Shown here: positions 45,449 to 55,318 of the stretch, in pieces
How positions within the stretch are numbered: the stretch's first letter is position 1
How the letters are laid out: every line of letters begins with the position of its first letter
NCBI RefSeq assembly: GCF_000805385.1
Contig: NZ_JTJW01000001.1
Coordinates: 248,001-312,000 of the forward strand
DNA from: Mycolicibacterium setense
GTDB taxonomy: Bacteria > Actinomycetota > Actinomycetes > Mycobacteriales > Mycobacteriaceae
DNA length: 64,000 bases
Reading direction: 5' to 3'
The notes under the pieces: model-generated
The model's database searches: none
The model's input: only the letters and a program-made list of their open reading frames with translations
What the model was told of the DNA's origin: nothing
Position numbers and translations under genes: made by a program

Positions 45449-46678
45449 ATGACCGCGCCTTCGGTGCCCCACGCACCCTTGAACAAGCCCAAGATCCCGC
45501 CGTACAAGCTGGCCGGACTGGTGCTCGCGCTCGTCACCGTCGTGATCGTGGCGTTGACGTGGATGCAGTTCCGCGGGTCGTTCGAGAAGAAGACCCAGCT
45601 GACCGTGTTGTCCGGACGGGCCGGCCTGTCGATGGACCCCGGTTCGAAGGTGACCTTCAACGGTGTTCCGATCGGCCGGTTGGCGTCGGTTGAGGTCGTC
45701 ACCGTCGACAACAACCCGGAAGCCAAGTTGACGCTGGACGTCAAACCCCAGTACCTGAAGCTGATCCCGGAGAATGTGACCGCCGAGTTGCGGGCCACCA
45801 CGGTGTTCGGCAACAAGTACATCTCGTTCTTCGCGCCGGAGAATCCCTCAGCGGCCCGGGTCTCGCCCTCCACGCCGATCCGCGCCCAGGGCGTGACGAC
45901 GGAGTTCAACACCCTGTTCGAGACCATCACCGCGATCTCCGAGCAGATCGACCCGATCAAGCTGAACCAGACGCTGACGGCGACCGCGCAGGCGCTCGAC
46001 GGTCTGGGGGACAAGTTCGGTCAGTCGATCGTCAACGGCAACGACATCCTGTCCGACCTGAATCCACGGATGCCCCAGATCCGCCGCGACATTGCGGGTC
46101 TCGCCGATCTGGGTGAGGTGTACGCGAATGCGGGCCCGGATCTGTTCGACGGCCTGAACAACGCCGTCACCACCGCGCGCACTCTCAACGAGCAGCGCGG
46201 CAACTTGGATCAGGCGCTGGTCGCGGCGGTCGGCTTCGGCAACACCGGCGGCGACATCTTCGAGCGCGGCGGGCCCTATCTGGTCCGCGGTGCGCAGGAT
46301 CTGCTGCCGACTTCGGCGCTGCTCGACAAGTACAGCCCGGCGTTGTACTGCACGATCCGCAATTACCACGATGCCGGTCCGAAACTCGCGGGCGCGCTTG
46401 GTGGTAACGGCTATTCGCTGCAGACCCACTCGCTGGTGATCGGCGTGGGCAACCCGTACGTCTTTCCCGACAACCTGCCCCGGATCAACGCCAAGGGCGG
46501 GCCCGAGGGTCGGCCCGGCTGCTGGCAGCCGATCACCAAGGACCTGTGGCCCATGCCGTACCTGGTGATGGATACCGGTGCATCGATCGCGCCCTACAAC
46601 CACCTCGAGATGGGTCAACCGCTCGTGGCCGAGTACGTGTGGGGTCGCCAAGTGGGGGAGAACACGATCAACCCATGA
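45449..46678 (+). CDS. mce1A: Mce1A lipid-transfer protein
   Basis: 409 residues. One N-terminal signal anchor (20-42), the MlaD/Mce domain (about 45-125: 'TQLTVLSGRAGLSMDPGSKVTFNGV', shortened SGRAGLSMDPGSKV), then long helices that build the tunnel of the Mce complex, and a globular end. It is shorter than the 454-residue M. tuberculosis protein, lacking the C-terminal tail. The stop overlaps the ATG of a 29-codon frame as ATGA. Confidence 0.96.
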   Translation: MTAPSVPHAPLNKPKIPPYKLAGLVLALVTVVIVALTWMQFRGSFEKKTQLTVLSGRAGLSMDPGSKVTFNGVPIGRLASVEVVTVDNNPEAKLTLDVKPQYLKLIPENVTAELRATTVFGNKYISFFAPENPSAARVSPSTPIRAQGVTTEFNTLFETITAISEQIDPIKLNQTLTATAQALDGLGDKFGQSIVNGNDILSDLNPRMPQIRRDIAGLADLGEVYANAGPDLFDGLNNAVTTARTLNEQRGNLDQALVAAVGFGNTGGDIFERGGPYLVRGAQDLLPTSALLDKYSPALYCTIRNYHDAGPKLAGALGGNGYSLQTHSLVIGVGNPYVFPDNLPRINAKGGPEGRPGCWQPITKDLWPMPYLVMDTGASIAPYNHLEMGQPLVAEYVWGRQVGENTINP

Positions 46679-46764
46679 GCGGAGCGAATAGACAGCAGAT
46701 GCGTGAGGCTTGCGCAATTAATCAGATGGCATGCGGGACCCGAGCCTGCGAGGGAGCCGCATGA
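46675..46764 (+). CDS. 29-codon frame bridging mce1A and mce1B
   Basis: ATG at 46675 overlaps the mce1A stop (ATGA) and the frame ends with a TGA that overlaps the mce1B start (ATGA at 46761). The product, beginning MSGANRQQMREACAINQ and ending in Ala, has four Cys/Ala-rich residues and no known family. It may serve as a coupling peptide that carries ribosomes from mce1A to mce1B, or be the eroded tail of a longer Mce1A. It is too short to judge by codon use alone. Confidence 0.4.
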   Translation: MSGANRQQMREACAINQMACGTRACEGAA

Positions 46765-47792
46765 GTATCAAGGGCACGCTCATCAAGCTCGGCATCTTCT
46801 CACTGGTGCTGCTCACCTTCACCGGGATCATCTTCGTGGTCTTCGGTCAGATCCGGTTCAATCGGACCGCCGAGTACTCGGCGATCTTCAACAACGTCAG
46901 CGGTCTGCGCACCGGGCAGTTCGTCCGGGCGTCCGGTGTCGAGGTCGGCAAGGTCTCGGGCGTCAAGCTGATCAACGGCGGCCAGCAGGCCGAGGTCACG
47001 TTCAACGTCGAGAAGTCGCTGCCGTTGTTCGACGAGACCACGGCTGCGATCCGCTATCAGGACCTCATCGGTAACCGCTACCTCGAGCTGAAGCGGGGCA
47101 AGAGCGACACCAAGCTCGCGCCGGGCGGCACCATTCCGCTGGAGCGCACCGAGCCGGCGCTCGACCTCGACGCTCTCGTCGGCGGTTTCCGTCCGCTGTT
47201 CCAGTCGTTGAGCCCGGAGAAGGTCAACACCATCTCCCAGTCGATCATCACGATCTTCCAGGGACAGGGCGGCACCATCAACGACATCCTGGATCAGACC
47301 GCGCAGCTCACCCAGAGCATCGCCGACCGTGACCAGGCCATCGGTGAGGTGATCAAGAACCTCAACATCGTCCTGGACACCACAGTCGCGCATCAGCAGC
47401 AGTTCGACGACACGCTCAAGAACTTCGAGACGCTGATCACCGGGCTGAAGGGCCGGGCCGATCCGATCGGATCCTCGGTGGCCGACATCAGCAACGCGGC
47501 CGGCTCGCTGGCAGACCTGCTGTCCGACAACCGTCCGCTGCTCAAGGACACCCTCGGCTACCTCGAGGTCATCCAGCAGCCGCTGATCGACCAGAAGCAG
47601 CAGCTCAACGACATTCTGGTGCAGTTTCCTCAAGCGTTGAAGATCATCGGCCGTGCCGGTGGCATCTACGGTGACTTCTTCAACTTCTATGCCTGTGACC
47701 TCTCGTTGAAGCTCAACGGGTTGCAGCCGGGCGGCCCCGTCCGAACCGTCAGACTCAGTTCACAGCCGTCGGGTAGGTGCACGCCGAGATGA
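46761..47792 (+). CDS. mce1B: Mce1B lipid-transfer protein
   Basis: 343 residues from ATG 46761, with GAGGGAG upstream. Signal anchor at 8-30, Mce domain at about 35-115 ('SGLRTGQFVRASGVEVGKVS', 'RYQDLIGNRYLELKRG'), then helical region with many Gln/Asp heptads and a Cys-containing end. It is part of the six-protein Mce1 tunnel. The ATG of mce1C overlaps its stop as ATGA. Confidence 0.95.
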   Translation: MSIKGTLIKLGIFSLVLLTFTGIIFVVFGQIRFNRTAEYSAIFNNVSGLRTGQFVRASGVEVGKVSGVKLINGGQQAEVTFNVEKSLPLFDETTAAIRYQDLIGNRYLELKRGKSDTKLAPGGTIPLERTEPALDLDALVGGFRPLFQSLSPEKVNTISQSIITIFQGQGGTINDILDQTAQLTQSIADRDQAIGEVIKNLNIVLDTTVAHQQQFDDTLKNFETLITGLKGRADPIGSSVADISNAAGSLADLLSDNRPLLKDTLGYLEVIQQPLIDQKQQLNDILVQFPQALKIIGRAGGIYGDFFNFYACDLSLKLNGLQPGGPVRTVRLSSQPSGRCTPR

Positions 47793-49363
47793 GGACACTG
47801 CAAGGTTCCGATCGCTTCCGCAAGGGCCTCATGGGCGTTGCGGTGGTGGCGTTGGTCATCGGCGTCGGCTCGACGCTGACGAGTGTGCCGATGTTGTTCG
47901 CGGTCCCCACCTACTACGGCCAGTTCTCCGATACCGGAGGCCTGAGCCTGGGCGACAAGGTGCGCATCGCGGGTATGGATGTCGGCACCGTCAAGAGCAT
48001 GGACATCAACGGCGACAAGGTCGAGATCGGCTACACCCTCGGCGGGAAGACGATCGGTACCGAGAGCCGTGCGGCGATCCGTACCGACACGATCCTGGGT
48101 CGCAAGAACATCGAGATCCAGCCACGCGGTAGCCACACGCTGCCCCCGCGCGGGATGTTGCCGCTGGGGCAGACGACGACGCCGTACCAGATCTACGACG
48201 CGTTCCTGGATGTCACGCGCAATGCGTCGGGCTGGGACACGAAATCGGTCAAGGAATCGCTGAACGTGTTGTCGGAGACGGTCGATCAGACCTCGCCGCA
48301 CCTGAGCGCCGCACTGGACGGTGTGGCCAGGTTCTCCGAGACCATCGGCAAGCGCGATGAGGACGTGAAGAAGCTGTTGGCCAACGCCAACAAGATCGCC
48401 ACGGTGCTCGGTGATCGCAGCACTCAGGTCAACCAACTGCTGGTGAATGCCCAGACCCTGCTGGCCGCGGTCAACGAGCGTGGCCAGGCCGTCAGCATGC
48501 TGCTGGAGCGGGTGTCGTCGGTGTCGCATCAGGTCGAGGGCCTGATCAACGACAACCCGAACTTGAACCACGTGCTCGAGCAGCTGCGTACCGTCAGCGA
48601 CCTGCTCGTCGAGCGCAAGCAGGATCTGGCCGACACGCTCACCGTCGCGGGCAAGTTCATCACTTCACTGGCCGAGGCGCTGGCATCCGGCCCTTACTTC
48701 AAGGTGATGCTGGTCAACCTGATCCCGCCGCAGATCCTGCAGCCGTTCGTCGACTCCGCGTTCAAGAAGCGCGGGATCGATCCGGAGGAGTTCTGGCGCA
48801 ACGCAGGCCTGCCCGCGTTCCGTTTCCCCGATCCCAATGGACAGCGCCACGAGAACGGCGCCCCGCCGGCGGCTCCGACACCGCTGGAAGGCACCCCGGA
48901 GCATCCGGGACCCGCCGTCCCGCCCGGATCGCCGTGCTCGTACACGCCGACCGCGGCCGGCATCCCGTCGCCGGGCAACCCGCTGCCCTGCGCCGGAGCG
49001 ACGGTGGGACCGTTCGGTGACAACCCGTACGGGCCCAACTACGGCCCGCCGGACGTCGCGACCTCCGCGCCGAATCCCGATGGCATCCCGCACTCGCCGG
49101 GCGTGCCCAGCGCGGCCATCCCCGGCCAGTTGCCGCCGGATCAGCCGGGTGCCCCGGTCGAGCTGGCGCCCGGCCCGCCCGGAGCCCGCACGGTTCCGAT
49201 CGCTCCGCAACCTCTGCCGGGCGACATCCCCGGCTACGCACCTCATCCACCACCGCTGAACGCGCCCCCGGCACCGCCGGGGCCGGGTCCGGACGCGGGA
49301 CCGGCGGGCACCCCGCCGCTCCCCGGTAACCCGCCGTTCCTTCCGCCCGGATCGCAGGGATAG
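47789..49363 (+). CDS. mce1C: Mce1C lipid-transfer protein with Pro-rich tail
   Basis: 524 residues from ATG 47789 (MRTLQGSDRFRKGLMG), overlapping the mce1B stop. Anchor at 12-33, Mce domain about 38-115, helices to about 330, then a 190-residue Pro/Gly/Ala-rich tail with scattered Cys (one Cys pair around 'CSYTP' and 'LPCAG'). The tail is predicted disordered and probably reaches through the cell wall. M. tuberculosis Mce1C is 515 residues with the same tail. Confidence 0.95.
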   Translation: MRTLQGSDRFRKGLMGVAVVALVIGVGSTLTSVPMLFAVPTYYGQFSDTGGLSLGDKVRIAGMDVGTVKSMDINGDKVEIGYTLGGKTIGTESRAAIRTDTILGRKNIEIQPRGSHTLPPRGMLPLGQTTTPYQIYDAFLDVTRNASGWDTKSVKESLNVLSETVDQTSPHLSAALDGVARFSETIGKRDEDVKKLLANANKIATVLGDRSTQVNQLLVNAQTLLAAVNERGQAVSMLLERVSSVSHQVEGLINDNPNLNHVLEQLRTVSDLLVERKQDLADTLTVAGKFITSLAEALASGPYFKVMLVNLIPPQILQPFVDSAFKKRGIDPEEFWRNAGLPAFRFPDPNGQRHENGAPPAAPTPLEGTPEHPGPAVPPGSPCSYTPTAAGIPSPGNPLPCAGATVGPFGDNPYGPNYGPPDVATSAPNPDGIPHSPGVPSAAIPGQLPPDQPGAPVELAPGPPGARTVPIAPQPLPGDIPGYAPHPPPLNAPPAPPGPGPDAGPAGTPPLPGNPPFLPPGSQG

Positions 49364-49381
49364 GCAGGGGTATAGAGAGCT

Positions 49382-51016
49382 ATGTCAACTGTTTTCAATG
49401 TGCGAAACGTCAAGTTGCCCAAGGCTTCTCGGGCAACTGTCATCGTCGGTGCGCTGGCGGTGGTAGCCGCCCTGGTGCTGGGCTACTTCGGGATGAACCT
49501 GTACAAGAAGATGACCAACACCACGGTCACCGCGTACTTCCCCGAAGTGCTTGCGCTGTACCCGGGTGACAAGGTCCTCATCATGGGCGTCAAGGTCGGC
49601 GCGATCGACAGCATCGAGACCGACGGCGACAAGATGAAGGTCGTCTTCCACGTCAACAACAAGTACAAGATGCCCGAGAACGTCACGGCATCCGTGCTGA
49701 ACCCCAGCCTGGTCGCGTCGCGCGTCATCCAGCTGTCCCCGCCCTACACCGGCGGCCCGCGGTTGAAGAACAACGCGGTGATCCCGATCGAGAACACCCA
49801 GATCCCGGTCGAGTACGACGAGCTGCGCAACCAGATCACCCGCCTGCTCGACGAATTGGGCCCGACCGCCGCACAGCCCAAGGGCCCGTTCGGCGACATC
49901 ATCGACTCCTTCGCCGACGGCTTCCAGGGCAAGGGCGATCAGCTCAACCGCACCCTCAACGGATTGTCGGAGGCGCTGACCACGCTGAACCAGGGCCGCG
50001 GCGACTTCTTCCAGGTGGTCAAGAGCCTGGCGTTGTTCGTCAATGCTCTGCACAAGAGCGATCAGCAGTTCGTGGCGCTGAACAACGACCTGGCGCAGTT
50101 CACCAACTCGTTCACCAACACCGATCAGGAGTTGGCCACGGCCCTGCAGGATCTCAACCGGGTGCTCAAGACCACCCGCCAGTTCCTCGACAAGAACGGC
50201 GGCGTGCTCGCTCACGACGTCAACAACTTGTCAGAGGCGACGACGGCCATCCTGCAGCCCGAACCGCGCAACGGTCTGGAAACAGGTCTGCACGCCTACC
50301 CGAACCTGGCGGCGAACGTGCTCAACATCGTCTCGCCCAACCAGGGTGGCATCGTGGGCCTGCCGGTTCTGCCGGGCTTGACCAACTTCTCCAACCCGCT
50401 GCAGTTCATCTGCAGTTCCATTCAGGCGGGAAGCCGGTTGGGATACCAGGATTCGGCCGAGCTGTGTGCGCAGTACCTGGCACCGATCCTCGACGCGATC
50501 AAGTTCAACTTCCTGCCGTTCGGCCAGAACCTGGCCAACACCGCGATGACGCTGCCGAAGCAGATCTCCTACTCGGATCCGCGCCTTCAGCCGCCGGGCG
50601 GATACAAGGACACCACCGTGCCCGGTATCTGGTCGCGCGACACCTTGTTCTCGCACGGCAACCATGAGCCCGGTTGGACCGTGGCCCCGGGTATGCAGGG
50701 CGTGCAGGTGCAGCCGGCGACTCAGCAGATGCTGACTCCGGAGTCGTTGTCGGAGTTGATGGGTGGCCCTGACATCGTGGCGCCGCCGGCGCCGCCGGCG
50801 TTCGGAGCCCCGCCGGGAGGCAACCTGCCCGGTCCGCCGAACTCGTACGACGAGAGCAATCCGTTGCCGCCGCCGTGGTATCCGCAGCCAGGACCGCCGC
50901 CGGCGCCTGCGCCGGGTGTGATCCCGGGTGACCCGATGTCGGGCCCCGCAGCGGCCGCTCCGGCTCCGGCTCCCGCCGGACCGGCGTTGCCTGCCGAGGT
51001 CGGAGGGCAGCCGTAA
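49382..51016 (+). CDS. mce1D: Mce1D lipid-transfer protein
   Basis: 544 residues; ATG after TATAGAGAGC. Anchor at 15-40, Mce domain 43-120 ('ALYPGDKVLIMGVKVGAID'), a long helical stretch (150-310), a compact region with two Cys, and a Pro/Ala-rich C-terminal tail from about 460. Length compares with 530 in M. tuberculosis. The last base of its stop is the first of the mce1E start (TAATG). Confidence 0.95.
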   Translation: MSTVFNVRNVKLPKASRATVIVGALAVVAALVLGYFGMNLYKKMTNTTVTAYFPEVLALYPGDKVLIMGVKVGAIDSIETDGDKMKVVFHVNNKYKMPENVTASVLNPSLVASRVIQLSPPYTGGPRLKNNAVIPIENTQIPVEYDELRNQITRLLDELGPTAAQPKGPFGDIIDSFADGFQGKGDQLNRTLNGLSEALTTLNQGRGDFFQVVKSLALFVNALHKSDQQFVALNNDLAQFTNSFTNTDQELATALQDLNRVLKTTRQFLDKNGGVLAHDVNNLSEATTAILQPEPRNGLETGLHAYPNLAANVLNIVSPNQGGIVGLPVLPGLTNFSNPLQFICSSIQAGSRLGYQDSAELCAQYLAPILDAIKFNFLPFGQNLANTAMTLPKQISYSDPRLQPPGGYKDTTVPGIWSRDTLFSHGNHEPGWTVAPGMQGVQVQPATQQMLTPESLSELMGGPDIVAPPAPPAFGAPPGGNLPGPPNSYDESNPLPPPWYPQPGPPPAPAPGVIPGDPMSGPAAAAPAPAPAGPALPAEVGGQP

Positions 51017-52176
51017 TGAGCATGAAGACACGCAAGTTGGGTCGCGTCGGACGACGCGTCGCGGTGTTGTCGGCCTCCGCGTTGATCCTCACCTCGTGTG
51101 GGCAGTGGCGCGGCGTGGCCAACGTGCCGCTGCCGGGTGGGCCGGGCACCGAGTCCGGCCGCACCACGCTTTACGTGCAGATGCCGGAGACGTTGGCGCT
51201 CAACGCCAACAGCCGGGTGCGGGTGCGCGACGTGTTCGTCGGCCGGGTCCGCAAGATCGAGCTGATCAACTGGACTCCGACGTTGACGGTCGACCTGGAG
51301 CCGGGCATCAAGCTGCCGAAGAACACCGAGGCCAAGATCGGCCAGACCAGCTTGCTGGGTTCGCAGCACGTCGAGCTCAATCCGCCGGACAAGGACGCGT
51401 CCAACGAGATGCTGCGTGACGGGGACACGATTCCGTTGGCTCAGTCGTCGGCGTATCCGACGATCGAGCGGACGCTGGCCGGTATCTCCGGCATCCTGAC
51501 CGGCGGTGGCATCCCGAACATCGAGACCATCCAGACCGAGGTGTTCAACATCCTCAACGGTCGCGCCGATCAGATCCGCGACTTCCTGGGCCGGCTCGAC
51601 ACGTTCACCGATGAGCTCAATCAGCAGCGCAACGACATCACCCGGGCGATCGATTCGACGAATCGGTTGCTGAACATCGTCGCGGCGCGCAATGACACGT
51701 TGGACCGGGTGCTTACCGAGTTCCCGCCGCTGATCCAGCATTTCGCCGATACGCGGGACTTGTTCGCCGATGCGGTGACATCGCTGGGCCGGCTGTCCAA
51801 GGCTGCCGACGACACCTTGTCGAACAGCAACGCGAACCTGCACACCAACCTGCAGAACCTGCAGCGTCCGCTGAAGCAGTTGGCGCGCTCGGCCCCGTAC
51901 CTGGTGGAGGCGCTCAAGCTGATCCTGACGGTGCCGTTCAACATCGAGAACATCCCGAAGGCGGTCCGCGGCGACTACATCAACGTGTCGCTGACGATCG
52001 ACCTGACGTTGAGCTCGGTGGACAACGCGTTCCTGTCCGGCACCGGCGTCTCGGGCATGCTCCGGGCGCTGGAGCAGGCGTGGGGCCGCGATCCGGCGAC
52101 GATGATCCCGGACGTCCGGTTCACGCCGAACCCGCACGATGCACCTGGTGGCCCGCTTGTGGAAAGGGGGGAGTGA
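51016..52176 (+). CDS. mce1E: Mce1E lipoprotein (LprK)
   Basis: 386 residues. The signal peptide ends in the lipobox LTSC, so unlike its siblings this Mce protein is lipid-anchored. Mce domain at about 45-130 ('RVRVRDVFVGRVRKIELINW') then tunnel helices and a short C-terminus with no Pro-rich tail. M. tuberculosis calls it LprK. It is followed by mce1F after three bases. Confidence 0.95.
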   Translation: MSMKTRKLGRVGRRVAVLSASALILTSCGQWRGVANVPLPGGPGTESGRTTLYVQMPETLALNANSRVRVRDVFVGRVRKIELINWTPTLTVDLEPGIKLPKNTEAKIGQTSLLGSQHVELNPPDKDASNEMLRDGDTIPLAQSSAYPTIERTLAGISGILTGGGIPNIETIQTEVFNILNGRADQIRDFLGRLDTFTDELNQQRNDITRAIDSTNRLLNIVAARNDTLDRVLTEFPPLIQHFADTRDLFADAVTSLGRLSKAADDTLSNSNANLHTNLQNLQRPLKQLARSAPYLVEALKLILTVPFNIENIPKAVRGDYINVSLTIDLTLSSVDNAFLSGTGVSGMLRALEQAWGRDPATMIPDVRFTPNPHDAPGGPLVERGE

Positions 52177-52179
52177 GAC

Positions 52180-53736
52180 ATGTTGCTGACCCGCTTCATC
52201 AAGATGCAGCTCGTTCTGTTCACGGTGCTGACGTTGATAGCGCTGGTTGTGTTGGCGCTGATCTATCTGCGGTTGCCGACATGGGCCGGCGTCGGGATGT
52301 ACAACCTGAACGCCAACCTGCCGAATTCGGGCGGGTTGTACGCGACGGCCAACGTCACGTATCGCGGAACGACGATCGGCAAGGTCACCTCCGTCGAGCC
52401 CACCGAGCAGGGCGCCCGGGTCGAGATGGACATCTACGACCGGTACCGGGTGCCGCTGGATGCCAGTGCCAACGTGCACTCGGTGTCGGCGGTCGGTGAG
52501 CAGTTCATCGACCTGGTCTCCGAAACCGTCGGTGCGAAGGAGTTCTTCCGCGACGGCGACACCATCGAGAAGGGCACCGTGCCCGCCGAGGTGGGCCCGT
52601 CGCTCGACGCCGCGCAACGGGGTCTGGCGGCATTGCCCAAGGAGAAGATCGCGGTCCTGCTCGACGAGACGGCCCAGGCCGTCGGTGGCCTCGGCCCGTC
52701 ACTGCAGCGCCTGGTCGATTCCACCCAGGCGATTGCCGGCGACTTCAAGGACAACCTCGGTCCGGTCAACGACATCGTCGAGAACTCCGGGCCGATCATC
52801 GACAGCCAGGTGAACTCGGGCGACGCGATCTCGCGTTGGGCCAAGAATCTGAACACGCTGGCGGCGCAGAGCGCTCAGAACGATGCCGAGTTGCGCAGCG
52901 GGCTTCAGCAGGCGGCGCCGACGGCCGATCAGCTGAACTCGGTGTTCGGTGATGTCCGGGAATCGTTGCCGCAGACGCTGGCGAACCTCGAAATCGTCAT
53001 CGACATGCTCAAGCGCTACAACAAGAACGTCGAGCAGGTGTTGGTGGCGTTGCCCCAGGGTGGCGCGGTCGCTCAGACCGCGACGATCTTCGCACCCAAG
53101 GGCCTGCTGCACTTCGGCCTCGGCATCAACATGCCGCCGCCGTGCCTGACCGGGTTCCTGCCTGCGTCGGAGTGGCGTTCGCCTGCGGATACGTCGCTGG
53201 CACCGCTGCCGTCGGGCCTGTACTGCAAGATCCCGAAGGACGCGTCCAACGCCGTTCGCGGTGCCCGTAACTATCCGTGCGCCGACGTGCCGGGTAAGCG
53301 GGCCGCCTCGCCCGCGGAGTGCCGCAGCGACGCGCCGTACGAGCCGCTCGGCACCAACCCGTGGTACGGCGACCCGAATCAGATCCGCAATTGCCCGGCT
53401 CCGGCCGCGCGCTGCGATCAGCCCGTCGATCCGGGCCGGGTCATTCCCGCGCCTTCGGTGAATAATGGGCTGAACCCGTTGCCGGCAAGTCAGCTTCCAC
53501 CACCGGAATCAACGGCACCGCGCAGCGATCCGCTGACCGCGCCGCGGGGTGGCAATGTGAGTTGTAGTGGACAGCAGCCGAACCCCTGCATCTACACTCC
53601 GGCAGCAGGTTCGACCGCCACCTATAGCCCGTCCAGCGGTGAGGTGGTCGGTCCCGGCGGTGTGAAGTACTCCGTCACCAACTCGAATAAACCAGGAGAT
53701 GACGGATGGAAGGAGATGCTGGCACCAGCCAGCTGA
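52180..53736 (+). CDS. mce1F: Mce1F lipid-transfer protein
   Basis: 518 residues. Anchor at 8-32, Mce domain about 38-115 ('GGLYATANVTYRGTTIGKV'), helices to about 290, then a Cys-containing globular part and a Pro/Ser-rich stretch ending in a folded-looking 'GEVVGPGGVKYSVTNS'. It closes the set of six. The first mam gene starts inside it, 30 bases before its stop. Confidence 0.95.
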   Translation: MLLTRFIKMQLVLFTVLTLIALVVLALIYLRLPTWAGVGMYNLNANLPNSGGLYATANVTYRGTTIGKVTSVEPTEQGARVEMDIYDRYRVPLDASANVHSVSAVGEQFIDLVSETVGAKEFFRDGDTIEKGTVPAEVGPSLDAAQRGLAALPKEKIAVLLDETAQAVGGLGPSLQRLVDSTQAIAGDFKDNLGPVNDIVENSGPIIDSQVNSGDAISRWAKNLNTLAAQSAQNDAELRSGLQQAAPTADQLNSVFGDVRESLPQTLANLEIVIDMLKRYNKNVEQVLVALPQGGAVAQTATIFAPKGLLHFGLGINMPPPCLTGFLPASEWRSPADTSLAPLPSGLYCKIPKDASNAVRGARNYPCADVPGKRAASPAECRSDAPYEPLGTNPWYGDPNQIRNCPAPAARCDQPVDPGRVIPAPSVNNGLNPLPASQLPPPESTAPRSDPLTAPRGGNVSCSGQQPNPCIYTPAAGSTATYSPSSGEVVGPGGVKYSVTNSNKPGDDGWKEMLAPAS

Positions 53737-54347
53737 ACCTCGCCGACCAGCAGGACCCCCACACCACCGATCCGCAACCGGAGGCTGTCGCCGAGATCGC
53801 TGATCCGACGTCGACCACGGACTCCGAGAACGTCGCGTCGCGGCCTTCTCGGCTCGGCCGAGGTTGGATGGCAGCCATCCTCGCCGGGTTGCTTGTCCTG
53901 GCGGTGGCGGTCGGTGCCGGCGGTTACCTGGCATTGCGAGCACATCAGGACAGTGAGCGGATCGCCGGCGACGAGGCCGAGGCCCTGGCCGCGGCCAAGG
54001 ACTGTGTGACCGCGACTCAGGCGCCCGACACCCAGGCGATGATTGCGGCTCAGACCAAGATCATCGAATGCGCGACGGGTGACTTCGGGGCGCAGGCCGG
54101 GCTGTACAGCGGCATGCTGCTCGACGCGTACCAGGCGGCCAACGTCCAGGTGAAGGTCTCGGACCTGCGGGCTGCGGTGGAGAAGCACAACGACGACGGG
54201 TCGATGGACCTGTTGGTCGCGGTGCGCGTGCTGGTCACCAACAGCGAGAAGTCCGACGAAGAGCAGGGCTACCGGTTGCGGGTGAAGATGGCCCGTGCCG
54301 AGGACGGCATCTACAAGGTTGCACGGCTCGACCAGGTCACGTCGTGA
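53706..54347 (+). CDS. mam1A: Mce-associated membrane protein Mam1A (Rv0175-like)
   Basis: 213 residues. Acidic cytoplasmic head (1-48), one membrane helix (about 53-77), and an extracytoplasmic NTF2-like domain with one Cys pair (CVTAT..., IIECATGDF). Proteins of this type, encoded after mce1F in mycobacteria, are thought to stabilise the Mce complex. It overlaps mce1F by 31 bases and the next gene by four (GTGA). Confidence 0.88.
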   Translation: MEGDAGTSQLNLADQQDPHTTDPQPEAVAEIADPTSTTDSENVASRPSRLGRGWMAAILAGLLVLAVAVGAGGYLALRAHQDSERIAGDEAEALAAAKDCVTATQAPDTQAMIAAQTKIIECATGDFGAQAGLYSGMLLDAYQAANVQVKVSDLRAAVEKHNDDGSMDLLVAVRVLVTNSEKSDEEQGYRLRVKMARAEDGIYKVARLDQVTS

Positions 54348-55318
54348 CCGCTGTTCTCGACAACGCTGACACGGTCTCGACTGCGGGCACCGGGGCGGAC
54401 CAGACGCGGTTGGCGTCGTGGCCCGCCCGGGCCGGGGCGTTCGCCATCGATGTGCTGGCGCCTGCCGGGTTGATCGTGACGCTGGCGCTGCTGGCCTGGT
54501 CGGCACCGTTGTATGGCTGGTTCTGGTGGGTCTGCACAGTGGCCGCTGCCGCCGTGGGCATCGCGATGCTGATCAACCGGATCGCGTTGCCTGCCTCCAC
54601 CGGTTGGTCGCTGGGCCGGTCCGTGTTCGGTATTCGGGTGGTCTCGTCGGCAGGAGACGCCGGTCTGCTGCGCCTGCTGGTGCGTGATCTGGCGCATCTG
54701 CTGGATACCGCGGCGGTGTTCCTGGGCTGGCTCTGGCCGCTGTGGGAGTCACGCAACCGCACGTTCGCCGACCTGCTGACCCGCACGGAGGTCCGTCGTA
54801 TCGAACGGCCGGAAGACGATGTCCGCCGCCGCGCCGGTGCGGTGCTGCTGGTGCTCGCGCTGCTCAGCGGAATTGCAGGCGGACTGGGGTATCTGGTGGT
54901 GTACCGCGAGGACCGATCCGTCGACCAGGCGCGTGAGCAGCTCACCGAACAAGGTCCGCGGGTGGTCGAGCAGCTGCTCAGCTACGGGGTGGATTCCCTC
55001 GATGCGGATTTCTCCAGGGCGCAGTCGCTGACGACCGACAACTACCGGCAACAGCTGGTCGACCAACAGGACGCGGTGCGTAAGGCCGGGCCGACCACCA
55101 ACGACTACTCGGCGGTGAGAAGTGCGGTGCTGCCGGGCATGACCAAGAACTCCGCGGCGATGCTTGTCGCGCTGCAGGGTATGCGGGGCACCAATCCGCA
55201 GGAACTGAAGTTCATCACGGCGACGGTGCGGGTGGAGTTCCAGAAGTCGGGCGACCACTGGCTCGTCGACAACCTCACTGTGCTCAAGCGGCCGGTGCTG
55301 GGCGGAGGAGCACAATGA
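54344..55318 (+). CDS. mam1B: Mce-associated RDD-domain protein Mam1B (Rv0176-like)
   Basis: 324 residues, GTG start overlapping the previous stop. An RDD membrane domain (about 20-150; 'SWPARAGAFAIDVLAPAG', 'GRSVFGIRVVSS', 'WESRNRTFADLLTRT') is fused to a further membrane helix and a C-terminal extracytoplasmic NTF2-like domain (about 195-320). The fusion is normal for this gene. It overlaps mam1C by four bases. Confidence 0.88.
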   Translation: MTAVLDNADTVSTAGTGADQTRLASWPARAGAFAIDVLAPAGLIVTLALLAWSAPLYGWFWWVCTVAAAAVGIAMLINRIALPASTGWSLGRSVFGIRVVSSAGDAGLLRLLVRDLAHLLDTAAVFLGWLWPLWESRNRTFADLLTRTEVRRIERPEDDVRRRAGAVLLVLALLSGIAGGLGYLVVYREDRSVDQAREQLTEQGPRVVEQLLSYGVDSLDADFSRAQSLTTDNYRQQLVDQQDAVRKAGPTTNDYSAVRSAVLPGMTKNSAAMLVALQGMRGTNPQELKFITATVRVEFQKSGDHWLVDNLTVLKRPVLGGGAQ

